From positions 62,001 through 126,000 of the forward strand of contig JAPDNP010000001.1 of NCBI GenBank assembly GCA_025989215.1: 64,000 bases of DNA. The letters run 5' to 3'. The notes under the pieces are model-generated. The model did no database searches. It saw only the letters and a program-made list of their open reading frames with translations, and was not told the DNA's origin. The stretch comes from Neisseriaceae bacterium JH1-16 (GTDB taxonomy: Bacteria > Pseudomonadota > Gammaproteobacteria > Burkholderiales > Chromobacteriaceae). Positions 19,887 through 28,934 of the stretch are shown in pieces (position 1 is the first letter of the stretch; each line of letters opens with the position of its first letter). Made by a program: the position numbers and the translations under genes.

Positions 19887-21241
19887 GCACGAAGAATGCG
19901 CGCATTCTGCTGGTGGACGACGATCCGGACCTGTTGCATCTGACCCGGTTGCGGCTCGCGTCTACCGGCTGGCAAGTAGACACCGCCACTACCGGCGAGG
20001 CGGCGCTGTCGGCACTGGCGGCCCATCGTGCCGATGTGCTGGTGACCGATTGGCAGATGCCGAAGATGGACGGCATGGCGCTGTTCGACGAGGTGCGGCG
20101 CCGCTATCCGGCGCTGCCGGTGATCATCATCACTGCGCACGGCACGGTGCCGGATGCGGTCGAGGCGGTCAGCCGCGGCGTGTTCGGCTATCTGGCCAAG
20201 CCATTTGAAGGCAGCGAGCTGCTGGCCAAGGTCGAGCAGGCGTTGGCGCTGTCGGCGGTGGCGCCTGCGGCGTCGGAGGATGGCAGCGGCGCTTGGCGGC
20301 GCGACGTGATCAGCCGCAGCCCGCAGATGGAGGAATTGTTGGCCGAAGCGCGGCTGGTGGCGGCGACTGACGCCAGCGTGCTGATCAGCGGTGAGAGTGG
20401 TACCGGCAAGGAGGTGCTGGCGCAGGCGATCCACCGTGCCAGCCCGCGCTGTGAAGGTACATTCGTGGCGGTGAACTGTGGGGCGATTCCGGAGAATCTG
20501 CTGGAGAGCGAGCTGTTCGGTCACGAGAAGGGAGCGTTCACCGGTGCGGCCAGTCGTCACAACGGTCTGTTCCTCGAAGCCGACGGCGGCACGCTGTTCC
20601 TCGACGAAATCGGCGACATGCCGCTGTCGCTGCAAGTGAAGCTGCTGCGTGTGCTGCAGGAGCGCGAGATTCGCCCGGTCGGCTCGGCTCGTTCGGTGCC
20701 GGTGAACGTGCGGGTGATCTCGGCGACCCACCGCGACCTGGAGGAGAAGATCCGCGAGGGGGTGTTCCGCGAGGACCTGTACTACCGGCTTAACGTGGTG
20801 GCGCTGCGCCTGCCTACCTTGGCCGAACGGCCGGAGGACATCCCCTTGCTGGCACGTCACTTCCTGGTGCGGGTGGCCGGACGCTATGGCAAGAGCGTCG
20901 CCGGCTTCGCGCCCGATGCCCTCGAGGCGTTGATGGCCGCCCAGTGGCGCGGCAATGTGCGACAGCTCTCCAATGTGATCGAGCAGTGCTGCGTACTGGC
21001 GACCAGTCCGCTGATTCCGCTGGCGCTGGTGCAGAAGGCGATCTCGGAGGACACGGTATCCACCCCGAGCCTGGCCGAGGCGCGCTGGCAGTTCGAGCAC
21101 GAGTACCTGAGCCGGCTGCTGCGCCTGACCGGTGGCAACGTCGCCGATGCGGCGCGGATCGCCGATCGCAACCGCACCGAGTTCTACCGGCTGCTGCAGA
21201 AGTACGAACTGGCGCCGGCGGCGTTCAAGGTCGTCAACTGA
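19883..21241 (+). CDS. glrR: Sigma-54-dependent response regulator, GlrR/QseF type
   Basis: A 452-residue bacterial enhancer-binding protein. Domains in order: receiver (phospho-acceptor D56, acidic pocket D12/D13, K106), AAA+ ATPase (Walker A G-E-S-G-T-G-K-E near 170-177; sigma-54-contacting G-A-F-T-G-A at 217-222) and a C-terminal Fis-type helix-turn-helix ([15 protein letters not shown]). It activates sigma-54 promoters after phosphorylation by the kinase. Known GlrR sites are TGTC-N10-GACA; two such sites and a near-consensus sigma-54 promoter lie directly downstream in front of the BON gene, and a third site with a second sigma-54-like promoter stands at the right edge of the window, which strongly supports the GlrR assignment. 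Confidence 0.92.
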   Translation: MSTKNARILLVDDDPDLLHLTRLRLASTGWQVDTATTGEAALSALAAHRADVLVTDWQMPKMDGMALFDEVRRRYPALPVIIITAHGTVPDAVEAVSRGVFGYLAKPFEGSELLAKVEQALALSAVAPAASEDGSGAWRRDVISRSPQMEELLAEARLVAATDASVLISGESGTGKEVLAQAIHRASPRCEGTFVAVNCGAIPENLLESELFGHEKGAFTGAASRHNGLFLEADGGTLFLDEIGDMPLSLQVKLLRVLQEREIRPVGSARSVPVNVRVISATHRDLEEKIREGVFREDLYYRLNVVALRLPTLAERPEDIPLLARHFLVRVAGRYGKSVAGFAPDALEALMAAQWRGNVRQLSNVIEQCCVLATSPLIPLALVQKAISEDTVSTPSLAEARWQFEHEYLSRLLRLTGGNVADAARIADRNRTEFYRLLQKYELAPAAFKVVN

Positions 21242-21331
21242 TGAGCGGGCATCTGGAGCGCGGATCGTCGGATGCCTTGGGTATGTGACATTTGCGAGGC
21301 TGTCGCCGATTTCAATAACTTGCCATCCCCC

Positions 21332-21349
21332 TGTCGCCGTTTGGCGACA
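21332..21349. promoter_or_regulatory. GlrR-type upstream activating site 1 (TGTC-N10-GACA)
   Basis: A perfect dyad TGTCGCC-GTTT-GGCGACA, matching the TGTC-N10-GACA consensus of GlrR. The arms extend outward as CCCCC/GGGGG, so the same DNA can also form a strong RNA hairpin and may double as terminator of glrR. It lies about 180 bp upstream of the sigma-54 promoter. Confidence 0.75.
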
Positions 21350-21399
21350 GGGGGATTTGCTTTGTATTCATGGGTTTACTCTTATGCGAGCGTCAAGTT

Positions 21400-21417
21400 T
21401 GTCGTGGTGCGGCGACA
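21400..21417. promoter_or_regulatory. GlrR-type upstream activating site 2 (TGTC-N10-GACA)
   Basis: A second TGTC-N10-GACA site (TGTCG...GGCGACA), 68 bp downstream of the first and about 113 bp upstream of the sigma-54 promoter. Spacing and position are normal for enhancer-binding-protein sites acting by DNA looping. Confidence 0.75.
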
Positions 21418-21512
21418 GAGCGGCGGTGAAATCGGTGCTGGAGGCGGGGTGGAGAAGGGGATTTGAGCGGCGGTTATTTCATGGCCCTGTAAAAACAAGG
21501 GTTTAATGATGC

Positions 21513-21528
21513 TGGCACGGGTATTGCT
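21513..21528 (+). promoter_or_regulatory. Sigma-54 promoter of the BON-domain gene
   Basis: TGGCACG-GGTA-TTGCT matches the -24/-12 consensus (TGGCACG-N4-TTGCW) at every specified base. Transcription should begin about 12 bp downstream of the GC, near 21540, about 30 bp before the BON start codon. Confidence 0.88.
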
Positions 21529-21570
21529 AAATACTGGTCGTAGAACTCGATATTGCGTTTAGGAGCATCC

Positions 21571-21891
21571 ATGCCAAAGAAACTGATCCTCGCTGTGCTG
21601 TTGTCCCTGCCGGCTTCGTTGACGGTCGTCGGGACTGTAAGTGCCGCGCAGCCGCTGCTGCTGGCCGCCGCACAAGGCAAGGATGCCCAGTTGGCCAAGG
21701 ATGTCGAGGGCACGGTCAAGCCGCAGGCAGAACAGCTGGGCGCGCAGGTGACGCTGGTCGTCAAGCGCGGGCAGGTGGTCCTGAGCGGTGTCGCGCCGAG
21801 CGAAGATGCGATCCGCCAGCTGGTCGAGCTGGCCTCGACTGTGCCAGGTGTGGAACAGGTGTCGTCCGAGATCGAAGTCAAACCGGTTTAA
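21571..21891 (+). CDS. BON-domain periplasmic protein
   Basis: A 106-residue exported protein with an N-terminal signal peptide (residues about 1-28, K-K then a hydrophobic core and A-A) and a single BON domain over the C-terminal 65 residues (the G-x-V-x-L-S-G-V-A pattern near 70-78 and V-P-G-V-E-Q-V near the end). BON domains occur in OsmY-type periplasmic stress proteins and are thought to bind membranes or phospholipids. The ATG at 21571 has AGGAG at good spacing. The sigma-54 promoter and two GlrR-type sites upstream make it the likely direct target of the adjacent kinase/regulator pair, so an envelope-stress role is inferred. Confidence 0.85.
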   Translation: MPKKLILAVLLSLPASLTVVGTVSAAQPLLLAAAQGKDAQLAKDVEGTVKPQAEQLGAQVTLVVKRGQVVLSGVAPSEDAIRQLVELASTVPGVEQVSSEIEVKPV

Positions 21892-21945
21892 TGTTGCTGG
21901 CAGCCTTGTGGGCTGCGAGAGCGCTGAGTAGGACCGCTACGCTGA

Positions 21946-22032
21946 GTGTTGTTGGCGCGCCAAGTAGCAAAGCAGTACTTCTCTCTGGTTTTTGTTGTAG
22001 TAGTAGCTGTAGTAGCACCACCCTCCGTCTGA
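21946..22032 (+). CDS. Possible valine-rich leader peptide (attenuator)
   Basis: A 28-codon frame starting at GTG 21946 (TTG at 21949 or 21952 are alternatives) encodes a peptide with V-F-V-V-V-V-A-V-V-A-P-P-S-V near its end, then TGA. Seventeen bases later comes a strong terminator. This architecture resembles the ilvB leader peptide (IvbL) of enterobacteria, which carries a similar valine run and attenuates acetolactate-synthase transcription. No ilv gene follows; the next gene is putA. The ribosome binding site is weak (AGGA, 12-15 bases upstream). It may be an orphan remnant, and a chance run of GTA codons cannot be excluded. Confidence 0.35.
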   Translation: MLLARQVAKQYFSLVFVVVVAVVAPPSV

Positions 22033-22048
22033 TCTGACGTTCTGTTTG

Positions 22049-22082
22049 GCCCACCTCTCACCCCGGGGTGGGCTATTTTTTT
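22049..22082 (+). terminator. Strong rho-independent terminator (possible attenuator)
   Basis: A 7-bp stem (GCCCACC / GGTGGGC) with an 11-base loop, then a T-rich tract of nine bases. Part of the right arm (GGGTGG, 22066-22071) could pair instead with CCACCC (22018-22023) inside the valine-rich frame, giving a mutually exclusive structure. It could also simply terminate the BON transcript. Confidence 0.75.
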
Positions 22083-22442
22083 ATTGTGTTCCGATTTCGA
22101 GTATCGCCGTACCCAGTAATGGCGGGCGAGGGCATTCGGCCGGGCGCTGAAGAGGCAAAGTGCCGACAGCGCGGTGCCACTGTGCACGGCCCGTGCAGGG
22201 TGGAGAGCGTTGTGAGGCGTGTTGCCGAATATTTGGAGGTTGTATCCATGCAACAGCGCCAATGCAGTCGGAAGCAGCGCAAGCCCTTGGAGTAGCGCTG
22301 TTCTGGCCTGCTCGGTGCGGTGGTAACGGAAGAAAATAGTCTGTAGAAAATATATTGTCGAACAAAAGTTTGAAGGTGTCGTTACAATGGCGGCAACTAC
22401 GGGGCCATCGCGCCCCGCGCAAACTCACAAAGGAATGTCGAC
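22083..22442. other. Intergenic region upstream of putA
   Basis: No convincing gene is present. A 15-codon frame with a good GGAGG ribosome binding site (ATG at 22248, stop at 22293) encodes a short basic peptide of no recognised kind. Near the putA end there is a TTGTCGAACAA palindrome (22355) and a TACAAT that could be a -10 element (22383), without a well-spaced -35. A GGAAT ribosome binding site precedes putA. Confidence 0.5.
22355..22365. promoter_or_regulatory. Palindrome TTGTCGAACAA upstream of putA (candidate operator)
   Basis: A dyad of the same family as TTGTCGGACAA and TTGTCAGACAA found elsewhere in intergenic DNA of this window. It lies about 80 bp before the putA start and just upstream of a putative -10 element, a position suited to control. 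The PutA protein here lacks its own DNA-binding domain, so a separate regulator is expected. Confidence 0.4.
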
Positions 22443-25400
22443 ATGTCTTTCGAGGTGCTAGCCCATCCCCAAACCGCCCTGCGCGACGCGATCACCGCCG
22501 CCTACCGCCGCGACGAGCGCGAATGCGTGCAGACCATCCTCGCCCAGGCCGCGATGCCGGCCGAGCAGGTGAAGTCGGTGCAGGATCTGGCGCGCCGCCT
22601 GGTATCCCGGGTGCGCGAGCAGCGCACCAAGTCGAGCGGTGTCGACGCGCTGATGCACGAGTTCTCGTTGTCCAGCCAGGAGGGCGTCGCGCTGATGTGC
22701 CTGGCCGAAGCGCTGTTGCGTATCCCGGACCGCGTGACCGCCGACAAGCTGATCCGCGACAAGATCAGCCGCGGCGACTGGCGCTCGCACCTGGGCAACA
22801 GCAGCTCGATGTTCGTCAACGCCGCCGCCTGGGGGCTGTTGGTCACCGGCAAGCTGGTGTCCTCGCACAGCGAGCAGGGGCTGTCGAGCGCGATCACCAA
22901 GCTGATCGCCAAGGGCGGCGAGCCGCTGATCCGCAAGGGCGTGGACCTGGCGATGCGCATGCTGGGCAAGCAGTTCGTCACCGGCGAGACCATCGACGAG
23001 GCGCTGGCCAACGGCCGTGAGCGCGAGGCGCGCGGCTACCGCTTCAGCTACGACATGCTCGGCGAGGCGGCGATGACCGAGGCCGATGCGCAGCACTACT
23101 TCGACGACTATGTGACGGCGATCCACGCGATCGGCAAAGAGTCGGCCGGCCGCGGCGTGTACGAAGGCCCGGGCATTTCGGTGAAGCTGTCGGCGATCCA
23201 CCCGCGTTACAGCCGCGCCCAGCACGCGCGCAGCATGAACGAGCTGCTGCCGCGCCTGAAGGAACTGTTCCTGCTGGCCAAGCGCTACGACATCGGCTTG
23301 AACATCGACGCAGAAGAGGCCGACCGCCTGGAGCTGTCGCTCGATCTGATCGAGGCGCTGGCCAACGATCCGGACCTGGCCGGTTTCAAGGGCATCGGCA
23401 TCGTGGTGCAGGCGTATCAGAAGCGCTGCCCGTACGTGATCGATTACCTGGTCGACCTGGCGCGCCGCAGCGGCAACCGCTTCATGGTGCGGCTGGTGAA
23501 GGGCGCCTATTGGGACGCCGAGATCAAGCGCGCGCAGGTCGACGGCCTGAGCGGCTACCCGGTCTATACCCGCAAGGTCTACACCGACGTGTCCTATATC
23601 GCCTGCGCCAAGAAGCTGTTGGCAGCACAGGACGCGATCTACCCGCAGTTCGCTAGCCACAATGCCTATACGCTGGCGGCGATCTATAACCTGGCCACCG
23701 GTCTCGATTACGAGTTCCAGTGCTTGCACGGCATGGGCGAGACGCTGTACGACCAGGTGGTCGGTTCGGCCAACCTGGGCAAGGCTTGCCGCATCTACGC
23801 GCCGGTCGGCTCGCACGAGACGCTGCTCGCCTACCTGGTGCGCCGCCTGCTCGAAAACGGCGCGAACAGCTCGTTCGTGAACCGCATCGTCGACGAATCG
23901 GTGTCGATCGACGAACTGGTGGCCGACCCGGTGGCCGAAGCCGCCCGCCATGCCGGCGCACCGCACAGCAAGATCGTGCTGCCGAACGAGCTGTACGGCC
24001 GCGGTCGCAAGAATTCCTCGGGACTCGATCTGTCGAGCGAGCATGTGCTCGCCACCTTGCAGATCGGTCTCGACGTCAGCAACAAGTCCGACTGGTTGGC
24101 TCAGCCGCTGCTGGGCCGCGGCGATGTGAGCGAGGGCGAACGTCAGCCGGTGACCAACCCGGCCGACCGCCGCGACGTGGTCGGCGCGGTGATCGAGGCG
24201 AGCGTCGCCCAGGTCGACGAAGCGCTGAGCCTGGCCGAAACGGCCGCGCCGCGCTGGGCCGCCACGCTGCCGACCGAACGCGCCGCCTGTCTCGACCGCA
24301 TGGCCGATGCGATGGAAACCCATATCGCCACGCTGATGGGCCTGGCGGTGCGCGAGGCCGGCAAGACGCTGCCGAACGCGATCGCCGAGGTGCGCGAGGC
24401 GGTGGACTTCTGCCGTTACTACGCGCAGCAGGCGCGCAACGAGTTCGCCAACGACAGCCACCCGGCACTCGGCCCGGTGGTGGCGATCAGCCCGTGGAAC
24501 TTCCCGCTGGCGATCTTCATCGGCGAAGTGGCCGCGGCGCTGGCCGCCGGCAACCCGGTGCTGGCCAAGCCGGCCGAACAGACCGGCCTGATCGCCTGCT
24601 ACGCGGTGCGACTATTCCACGAAGCCGGCGTGCCGCGCGACGTGCTGCAGTTCCTGCCGGGCCGCGGCGAGACCGTCGGCGCCGCGCTGACCCGCGACGT
24701 GCGCGTCAAGGGGGTGATCTTCACCGGCTCGACTGAGGTCGCGCAGCTGATCAACCGCACCTTGGCGCAGCGCAGCGAAGACGTGCCGCTGATCGCCGAA
24801 ACCGGCGGCCAGAACGCGATGATCGTCGACAGCTCGGCGCTGCCGGAGCAGGTGGTCACCGACGTGCTGTCCTCGGCCTTCGATTCGGCCGGCCAGCGCT
24901 GCTCGGCGCTGCGCGTGCTGTATCTGCAGAACGATGTCGCCGACAAGGTGGTGGCGATGATCAAGGGGGCGATGGACGAGCTGGTGGTCGGCAACCCGGC
25001 GCTGCTCGCCACCGATGTCGGCCCGGTGATCGACGCCGAGGCGCAGGGCAATCTGCTGCGTCACATCGAACAGATGAAGAGCAAGGCGCGCAGCTGCCAT
25101 CAGGTGAAGCTGGGCGACACCACGGTGAACGGTACCTTCGTGCCGCCGACCTTGTTCGAGATCGACTCGATCAGCCTGCTCAAGCGCGAGGTGTTCGGCC
25201 CGGTGCTGCACGTGGTGCGCTTCGAGGCGCGCGACTTGCCGAAGGTGATCGCCGAGATCAACGCCACCGGCTACGGCCTGACCCACGGCGTGCACAGCCG
25301 CATCGACGAGACCATCGACACCATCAGCCGCGAGGTGAAGGCGGGCAACGTCTACGTGAACCGCAACGTGGTCGGCGCGGTGGTCGGCGTGCAGCCGTTC

Positions 25401-26063
25401 GGCGGCGAAGGCCTGTCGGGCACCGGTCCGAAGGCCGGCGGCCCGTTCTATCTGTACCGCTTGATCCGACGCGCCCAGTGGGATGCACGTCTCAGCGCCG
25501 AGCATTGCGAAGCCGAGCTGCCGGGGCTCGATCAGCTGCATGCGGCGCTGCCGAAGCTGGCCTTGTCGCCGGCCGAGAAGACCGCCGAGGCCGAACGCAT
25601 TGTCGCGCTGCGCAAAGCCACGCCGTTGGCCGAACAGATCGTGCTGCCGGGGCCGACCGGCGAGAAGAACACCCTGGCGTTTGCGCCGCGTGGCCGCATC
25701 GGCATCGCCGGTGGCAGCCTGCTCGAGCAGGTCAGTGCGCTGGCCGCGGTGCTGGCCACCGGCAACCGCGCCGTGGTCGGCAAGAACGAGCCGCTGGCGG
25801 CCGAGGCCCGGGCGCTGAATGGTTGGGTCGAGTCGGTCGACGATGTACTGGCCGCCGATATGGCCGCGCTGATCGTGCATGGTGACGACGAGGCTCAGGC
25901 CGAGCTGCGCCGCCGCCTGGCTGCTCGCGAGGGTGCGCTGCTGCCGCTGGTGGTGCCGCATAACGCAGGTATCAACCTGCATCGCCTGGTGGTGGAACGT
26001 GCACTGAGCATCAACACCACCGCGGCCGGCGGCAACGCCAGCCTGATGAGTCTGGCCGAGTAA
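22443..26063 (+). CDS. putA: Bifunctional proline dehydrogenase / L-glutamate gamma-semialdehyde dehydrogenase
   Basis: Catalyses both steps of proline catabolism: FAD-dependent oxidation of proline to P5C, then NAD-dependent oxidation to glutamate with substrate channelling. The 1206-residue protein has an N-terminal helical arm, the proline dehydrogenase barrel (about 150-480, with R-F-M-V-R-L-V-K-G-A-Y-W-D and the E-F-Q-x-L-H-G-M-G signature), the aldehyde dehydrogenase domain with catalytic C820 in G-Q-R-C-S, and a C-terminal extension. It lacks the ribbon-helix-helix DNA-binding domain found at the start of E. coli PutA (1320 residues), so it is a bifunctional enzyme and not a self-regulating trifunctional one. 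Several long antisense frames overlap it but show no homology. Confidence 0.96.
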   Translation: MSFEVLAHPQTALRDAITAAYRRDERECVQTILAQAAMPAEQVKSVQDLARRLVSRVREQRTKSSGVDALMHEFSLSSQEGVALMCLAEALLRIPDRVTADKLIRDKISRGDWRSHLGNSSSMFVNAAAWGLLVTGKLVSSHSEQGLSSAITKLIAKGGEPLIRKGVDLAMRMLGKQFVTGETIDEALANGREREARGYRFSYDMLGEAAMTEADAQHYFDDYVTAIHAIGKESAGRGVYEGPGISVKLSAIHPRYSRAQHARSMNELLPRLKELFLLAKRYDIGLNIDAEEADRLELSLDLIEALANDPDLAGFKGIGIVVQAYQKRCPYVIDYLVDLARRSGNRFMVRLVKGAYWDAEIKRAQVDGLSGYPVYTRKVYTDVSYIACAKKLLAAQDAIYPQFASHNAYTLAAIYNLATGLDYEFQCLHGMGETLYDQVVGSANLGKACRIYAPVGSHETLLAYLVRRLLENGANSSFVNRIVDESVSIDELVADPVAEAARHAGAPHSKIVLPNELYGRGRKNSSGLDLSSEHVLATLQIGLDVSNKSDWLAQPLLGRGDVSEGERQPVTNPADRRDVVGAVIEASVAQVDEALSLAETAAPRWAATLPTERAACLDRMADAMETHIATLMGLAVREAGKTLPNAIAEVREAVDFCRYYAQQARNEFANDSHPALGPVVAISPWNFPLAIFIGEVAAALAAGNPVLAKPAEQTGLIACYAVRLFHEAGVPRDVLQFLPGRGETVGAALTRDVRVKGVIFTGSTEVAQLINRTLAQRSEDVPLIAETGGQNAMIVDSSALPEQVVTDVLSSAFDSAGQRCSALRVLYLQNDVADKVVAMIKGAMDELVVGNPALLATDVGPVIDAEAQGNLLRHIEQMKSKARSCHQVKLGDTTVNGTFVPPTLFEIDSISLLKREVFGPVLHVVRFEARDLPKVIAEINATGYGLTHGVHSRIDETIDTISREVKAGNVYVNRNVVGAVVGVQPFGGEGLSGTGPKAGGPFYLYRLIRRAQWDARLSAEHCEAELPGLDQLHAALPKLALSPAEKTAEAERIVALRKATPLAEQIVLPGPTGEKNTLAFAPRGRIGIAGGSLLEQVSALAAVLATGNRAVVGKNEPLAAEARALNGWVESVDDVLAADMAALIVHGDDEAQAELRRRLAAREGALLPLVVPHNAGINLHRLVVERALSINTTAAGGNASLMSLAE

Positions 26064-26420
26064 GCTCCCCCTCCATCTTTCGCACCGCCTTGCCTTCGGG
26101 CAGGGCGGCGTGCGTCAGTTTATCTATCTGACATTAAATTGTCGGCAATAAGCGAACTAAGATGATGGGATGAGCTGACGCGGCAAGGCCGGCTTGGTCG
26201 AAACGGCCGATCCGTGCTGAAACGCGCCGGTGTAACAGGCGACTGCGGCCATGCGCGCCACAATGCGCAAAGTTGTTGAATCCAAAGTACCGGGTTTGCT
26301 TGTCAGACAAGGGTGGCATTGAAATAATGCCGCCAACGTTTTACCGAAACGTCACACAAATCCAAGCCGCCGGGCGACGTATCCGGACGGGCAGGGGAAA
26401 TCAACCAAGGTAGAGGAACG
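26064..26420. other. putA-livK intergenic region
   Basis: No gene is seen. It begins with a strong G+C-rich hairpin (26081-26114: CGCAC..CGCCTTGCC-TTCG-GGCAGGGCGGCGTGCG) lacking a T-tract, which may be the putA transcript end or a rho-dependent stop. A long leader to livK follows, containing the TTGTCAGACAA palindrome at 26300. No convincing -35/-10 pair was found. Confidence 0.5.
26300..26310. promoter_or_regulatory. Palindrome TTGTCAGACAA upstream of livK (candidate operator)
   Basis: With flanking bases it is a 13-bp dyad (C-TTGTCAGACAA-G), about 110 bp before the livK start. It belongs to the same motif family seen upstream of yejA and putA. Confidence 0.4.
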
Positions 26421-27650
26421 ATGATGCAAAAGATCAAACTGGCTTCGCTTACCGTGGCAGTAGCAGCGGCCCTGGCACTCTCCGCATGTGGCAAGAAAGA
26501 GCAGCCTGCCGCCGGCACCGAAGCGTCGGGCGCAGCCGCCGCAGCCGCTGGCGAGACCGTGATCACGCTGGGCTTTGCCGCCCCGCTGACCGGCCCGCAG
26601 TCGCACTACGGCGAGGAGTACAAGAACGGCGTGACGCTGGCGATCGAAGACGCCAACGCCCAGCACCCGACCATCGGCGGCAAGCCGGTGAAGTTCGCGC
26701 TGGACGCCGAGGACGACCAGGCCGATCCGAAGATCGCCACCCAGGTCGCCCAGAAGTTCATGGACTCCAAGGTGAGCGGCATCATCGGTCACTTCAACTC
26801 GGGTACCGCGATCCCGGCCTCGAAGATCTACTCGGACAACGGCGTGCCGATGATCGCGATGGCCACTGCCCCGACCTTTACCCAGCAGGGCTTCAAGAAC
26901 ACCTTCCGTTCGATGACCTCGGACACCCAGCAGGGCAGCGTGGTCGGCAAGTACGTGGTCGACAAGCTCGGCTTCAAGAAGATCGCCATCGTCGACGACC
27001 GCACCGCCTACGGCCAGGGTCTGGCCGACGAGTTCGAGAAGGCCGCCAAGGCCGCCGGTGCGACCATCGTCAAGCGTGAGTTCACCAACGACAAGGCCAC
27101 CGACTTCGCCGCGATCATCACCTCGATCAAGTCCGCCAGCCCGGACATGGTGTTCTACGGCGGCGCCGACGCGCAGTCCGCCCCGATGGCCAAGCAGATG
27201 AAGCGCCTGGGCGTGAAAGCGCCGCTGGTGTCGGGTGAAATGACCAAGACCCCGACCTTCCTGAAGCTGTCGGGCACCGACGGCGACGGCACCATCGCCT
27301 CGCTGGCCGGCCTGCCGCTGGAACAAATGCCGAAGGGCAAGGACTACGAATCGCGCTACAAGGCCCGCTTCAAGGCCGACGTCGCCACCTACTCGCCGTA
27401 CGGCTACGACGCCACCATGGCGATGATCGACGCGATGAAGCAGGCCAACTCGTCCGATCCGGCTAAGTACCTGCCGGTGCTGGCCAAGATCCAGTACTCG
27501 GGCGTGACCTCGAGCGACTGGACCTACGACGAGAAGGGCGACCTGAAGAACGGCGGCATCACCCTCTACAAGGTCGAGAACGGCCAGTGGAAGGTGCTGG
27601 AGACCGTTGGTGGCGGCGCCAAGGCGGCCGACGCATCGGCTGCCAAGTAA
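26421..27650 (+). CDS. livK: Branched-chain amino-acid ABC transporter substrate-binding lipoprotein (LivK-like)
   Basis: Type I periplasmic-binding protein of the Leu/Ile/Val family, 409 residues. The signal peptide ends at a lipobox (L-S-A-C, cysteine about residue 22), so it is a lipoprotein and not a free periplasmic protein, followed by an Ala/Glu linker. The binding domain starts near 45 ([12 protein letters not shown]) and continues with G-I-I-G-H-F-N-S-G and A-Y-G-Q-G typical of the fold. A second ATG three bases downstream is an alternative start with slightly better ribosome-binding-site spacing. No livHMGF permease or ATPase genes are nearby, so the partners must be elsewhere. A terminator follows. 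Confidence 0.92.
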   Translation: MMQKIKLASLTVAVAAALALSACGKKEQPAAGTEASGAAAAAAGETVITLGFAAPLTGPQSHYGEEYKNGVTLAIEDANAQHPTIGGKPVKFALDAEDDQADPKIATQVAQKFMDSKVSGIIGHFNSGTAIPASKIYSDNGVPMIAMATAPTFTQQGFKNTFRSMTSDTQQGSVVGKYVVDKLGFKKIAIVDDRTAYGQGLADEFEKAAKAAGATIVKREFTNDKATDFAAIITSIKSASPDMVFYGGADAQSAPMAKQMKRLGVKAPLVSGEMTKTPTFLKLSGTDGDGTIASLAGLPLEQMPKGKDYESRYKARFKADVATYSPYGYDATMAMIDAMKQANSSDPAKYLPVLAKIQYSGVTSSDWTYDEKGDLKNGGITLYKVENGQWKVLETVGGGAKAADASAAK

Positions 27651-27667
27651 GTCCGCTTCACCCTGTG

Positions 27668-27697
27668 AAAACGGCGCGGACTTCGCGCCGTTTTTCT
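27668..27697 (+). terminator. Rho-independent terminator of livK
   Basis: An 11-bp stem (AAAACGGCGCG / CGCGCCGTTTT) with a 5-base loop and a T-tract (TTTTTCTTT), 18 bp after the livK stop. Confidence 0.9.
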
Positions 27698-27775
27698 TTA
27701 TGGGCCGGTCAGCATTTGATCGGCCGCAATAGCGCGGCTGCGGCTAAAATAACGGCCTGTAATCAGGAGATAACC

Positions 27776-28786
27776 ATGTCCACCGACCTTGTCGCGCTGA
27801 TCCGGCGCCTGCCCAAGGTAGAGCTGCACTTGCACATCGAGGGCTCGCTCGAACCGGAACTGATGTTCGCGTTGGCCAAGCGCAACGGCGTCGCGCTGCC
27901 TTACCCCAGCGTCGAGGCGCTGCGCGCCGCCTACGACTTCAGCAATCTGCAGTCCTTCCTCGACCTGTACTACGCCGGCGCGAACGTACTGATCACCGAG
28001 CAGGACTTCTACGATCTGACCTGGGCGTATCTGGAAAAGGCGCATGCCGACCGTCTCGTCCACACCGAAATCTTCTTCGATCCGCAGACGCACACCGCGC
28101 GCGGCGTGCCGTTTGCCACGGTGCTGAACGGCATCCAGCGGGCGCTCGACGATGGCAAGGCCAAGTTCGGCATCAGCTACCGGCTGATCATGAGCTTCCT
28201 GCGCCATCTGTCCGAGGCCGACGGCTTCGCGACGCTGGACGAAGCGATGCCTTACCTCGAACGCATCGACGGCGTCGGCCTCGATTCGAGCGAACAGGGC
28301 AATCCGCCGGAGAAATTCGCCCGGCTGTTCGAGCGCTGCAAACAGCTCGGCCTGCCGCGTGTCGCGCATGCCGGCGAGGAGGGGCCGCCCGAGTATGTGT
28401 GGCAGTCGCTCGACCTGTTGGACGTGTCGCGCATCGACCACGGCGTGCGCTCGCTCGAAGACGCCGCGCTGGTACAGCGTCTGGTGGAGCTGGCCATGCC
28501 ATTGACGGTATGTCCGTTCTCGAACGTGCGGCTGAAGGTGGTCGACAAGCTGGCCGACCACAATCTGAAGCAGTTGCTCGAGCGAGGCCTGATGGTGACG
28601 GTGAATTCGGACGACCCTGCCTATTTCGGCGGCTATCTGCAGGACAATCTGCTCGCCTGTGCCGAGGTGCTGGACCTGAGCCGCGAGCAGGTGCTGACTC
28701 TGGTGAAGAACGGCTTCATCGCGAGCTGGCTGTCCGACGCGGACAAGGCGCATTGGCTGGCCGAGGTCGATCGCCTGGCGGCGTAA
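27776..28786 (+). CDS. Adenine deaminase of the adenosine-deaminase family
   Basis: A 336-residue zinc aminohydrolase. Zinc ligands H18 and H20 are in E-L-H-L-H, the later histidine and glutamate are in V-A-H-A-G-E-E-G, and the catalytic aspartates are in N-S-D-D-P-A. The Y-Y-A-G-A-N-V-L segment, the F-F-D-P-Q-T-H-T motif and the overall sequence resemble the Pseudomonas-type enzymes of this family shown to deaminate adenine to hypoxanthine, rather than classical adenosine deaminase; many databases still call them adenosine deaminase. It therefore acts in purine salvage in the cytoplasm. AGGAGA precedes the ATG; the gene stands alone between two terminators. Confidence 0.85.
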   Translation: MSTDLVALIRRLPKVELHLHIEGSLEPELMFALAKRNGVALPYPSVEALRAAYDFSNLQSFLDLYYAGANVLITEQDFYDLTWAYLEKAHADRLVHTEIFFDPQTHTARGVPFATVLNGIQRALDDGKAKFGISYRLIMSFLRHLSEADGFATLDEAMPYLERIDGVGLDSSEQGNPPEKFARLFERCKQLGLPRVAHAGEEGPPEYVWQSLDLLDVSRIDHGVRSLEDAALVQRLVELAMPLTVCPFSNVRLKVVDKLADHNLKQLLERGLMVTVNSDDPAYFGGYLQDNLLACAEVLDLSREQVLTLVKNGFIASWLSDADKAHWLAEVDRLAA

Positions 28787-28814
28787 GCCGCGTCTCAGAC
28801 CACCAGGCAATGAA

Positions 28815-28851
28815 AAAGGTTGGCCGAACAAGTTCGGCCAACCTTTTTTTT
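28815..28851. terminator. Bidirectional terminator built from two inverted GTTGGCCGAA copies
   Basis: AAAGGTTGGCCGAAC and its inverse are separated by only two bases (AA), forming a 15-bp perfect stem flanked by A5 on the left and T8 on the right. It can therefore end transcripts of the deaminase gene (plus) and of the isochorismatase-like gene (minus). Neisseria genomes use paired uptake sequences in the same way. Confidence 0.9.
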
Positions 28852-28934
28852 GCGCCTATCTGCCGCGCAGCCAATTGCGGTTCACTCTGCCAGGAGAAGC
28901 GATCCGGGCGAGGCCGGAGTGGCCGGTTGCGGCC

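Noticed and set aside
22248-22295. 15-codon frame with a good GGAGG ribosome binding site upstream of putA
   Set aside because: Too short and without similarity to judge; noted in the intergenic entry but not called a gene.
22355-22388. Sigma-70 promoter for putA with TTGTCG as -35 and TACAAT as -10
   Set aside because: The spacer would be about 22 bp, too long; the TTGTCGAACAA dyad explains the first element better.
27776-28786. Calling the deaminase a classical adenosine deaminase
   Set aside because: Its F-F-D-P-Q-T-H-T and Y-Y-A-G-A-N-V-L segments fit the adenine-specific subgroup better, although the family name remains possible.
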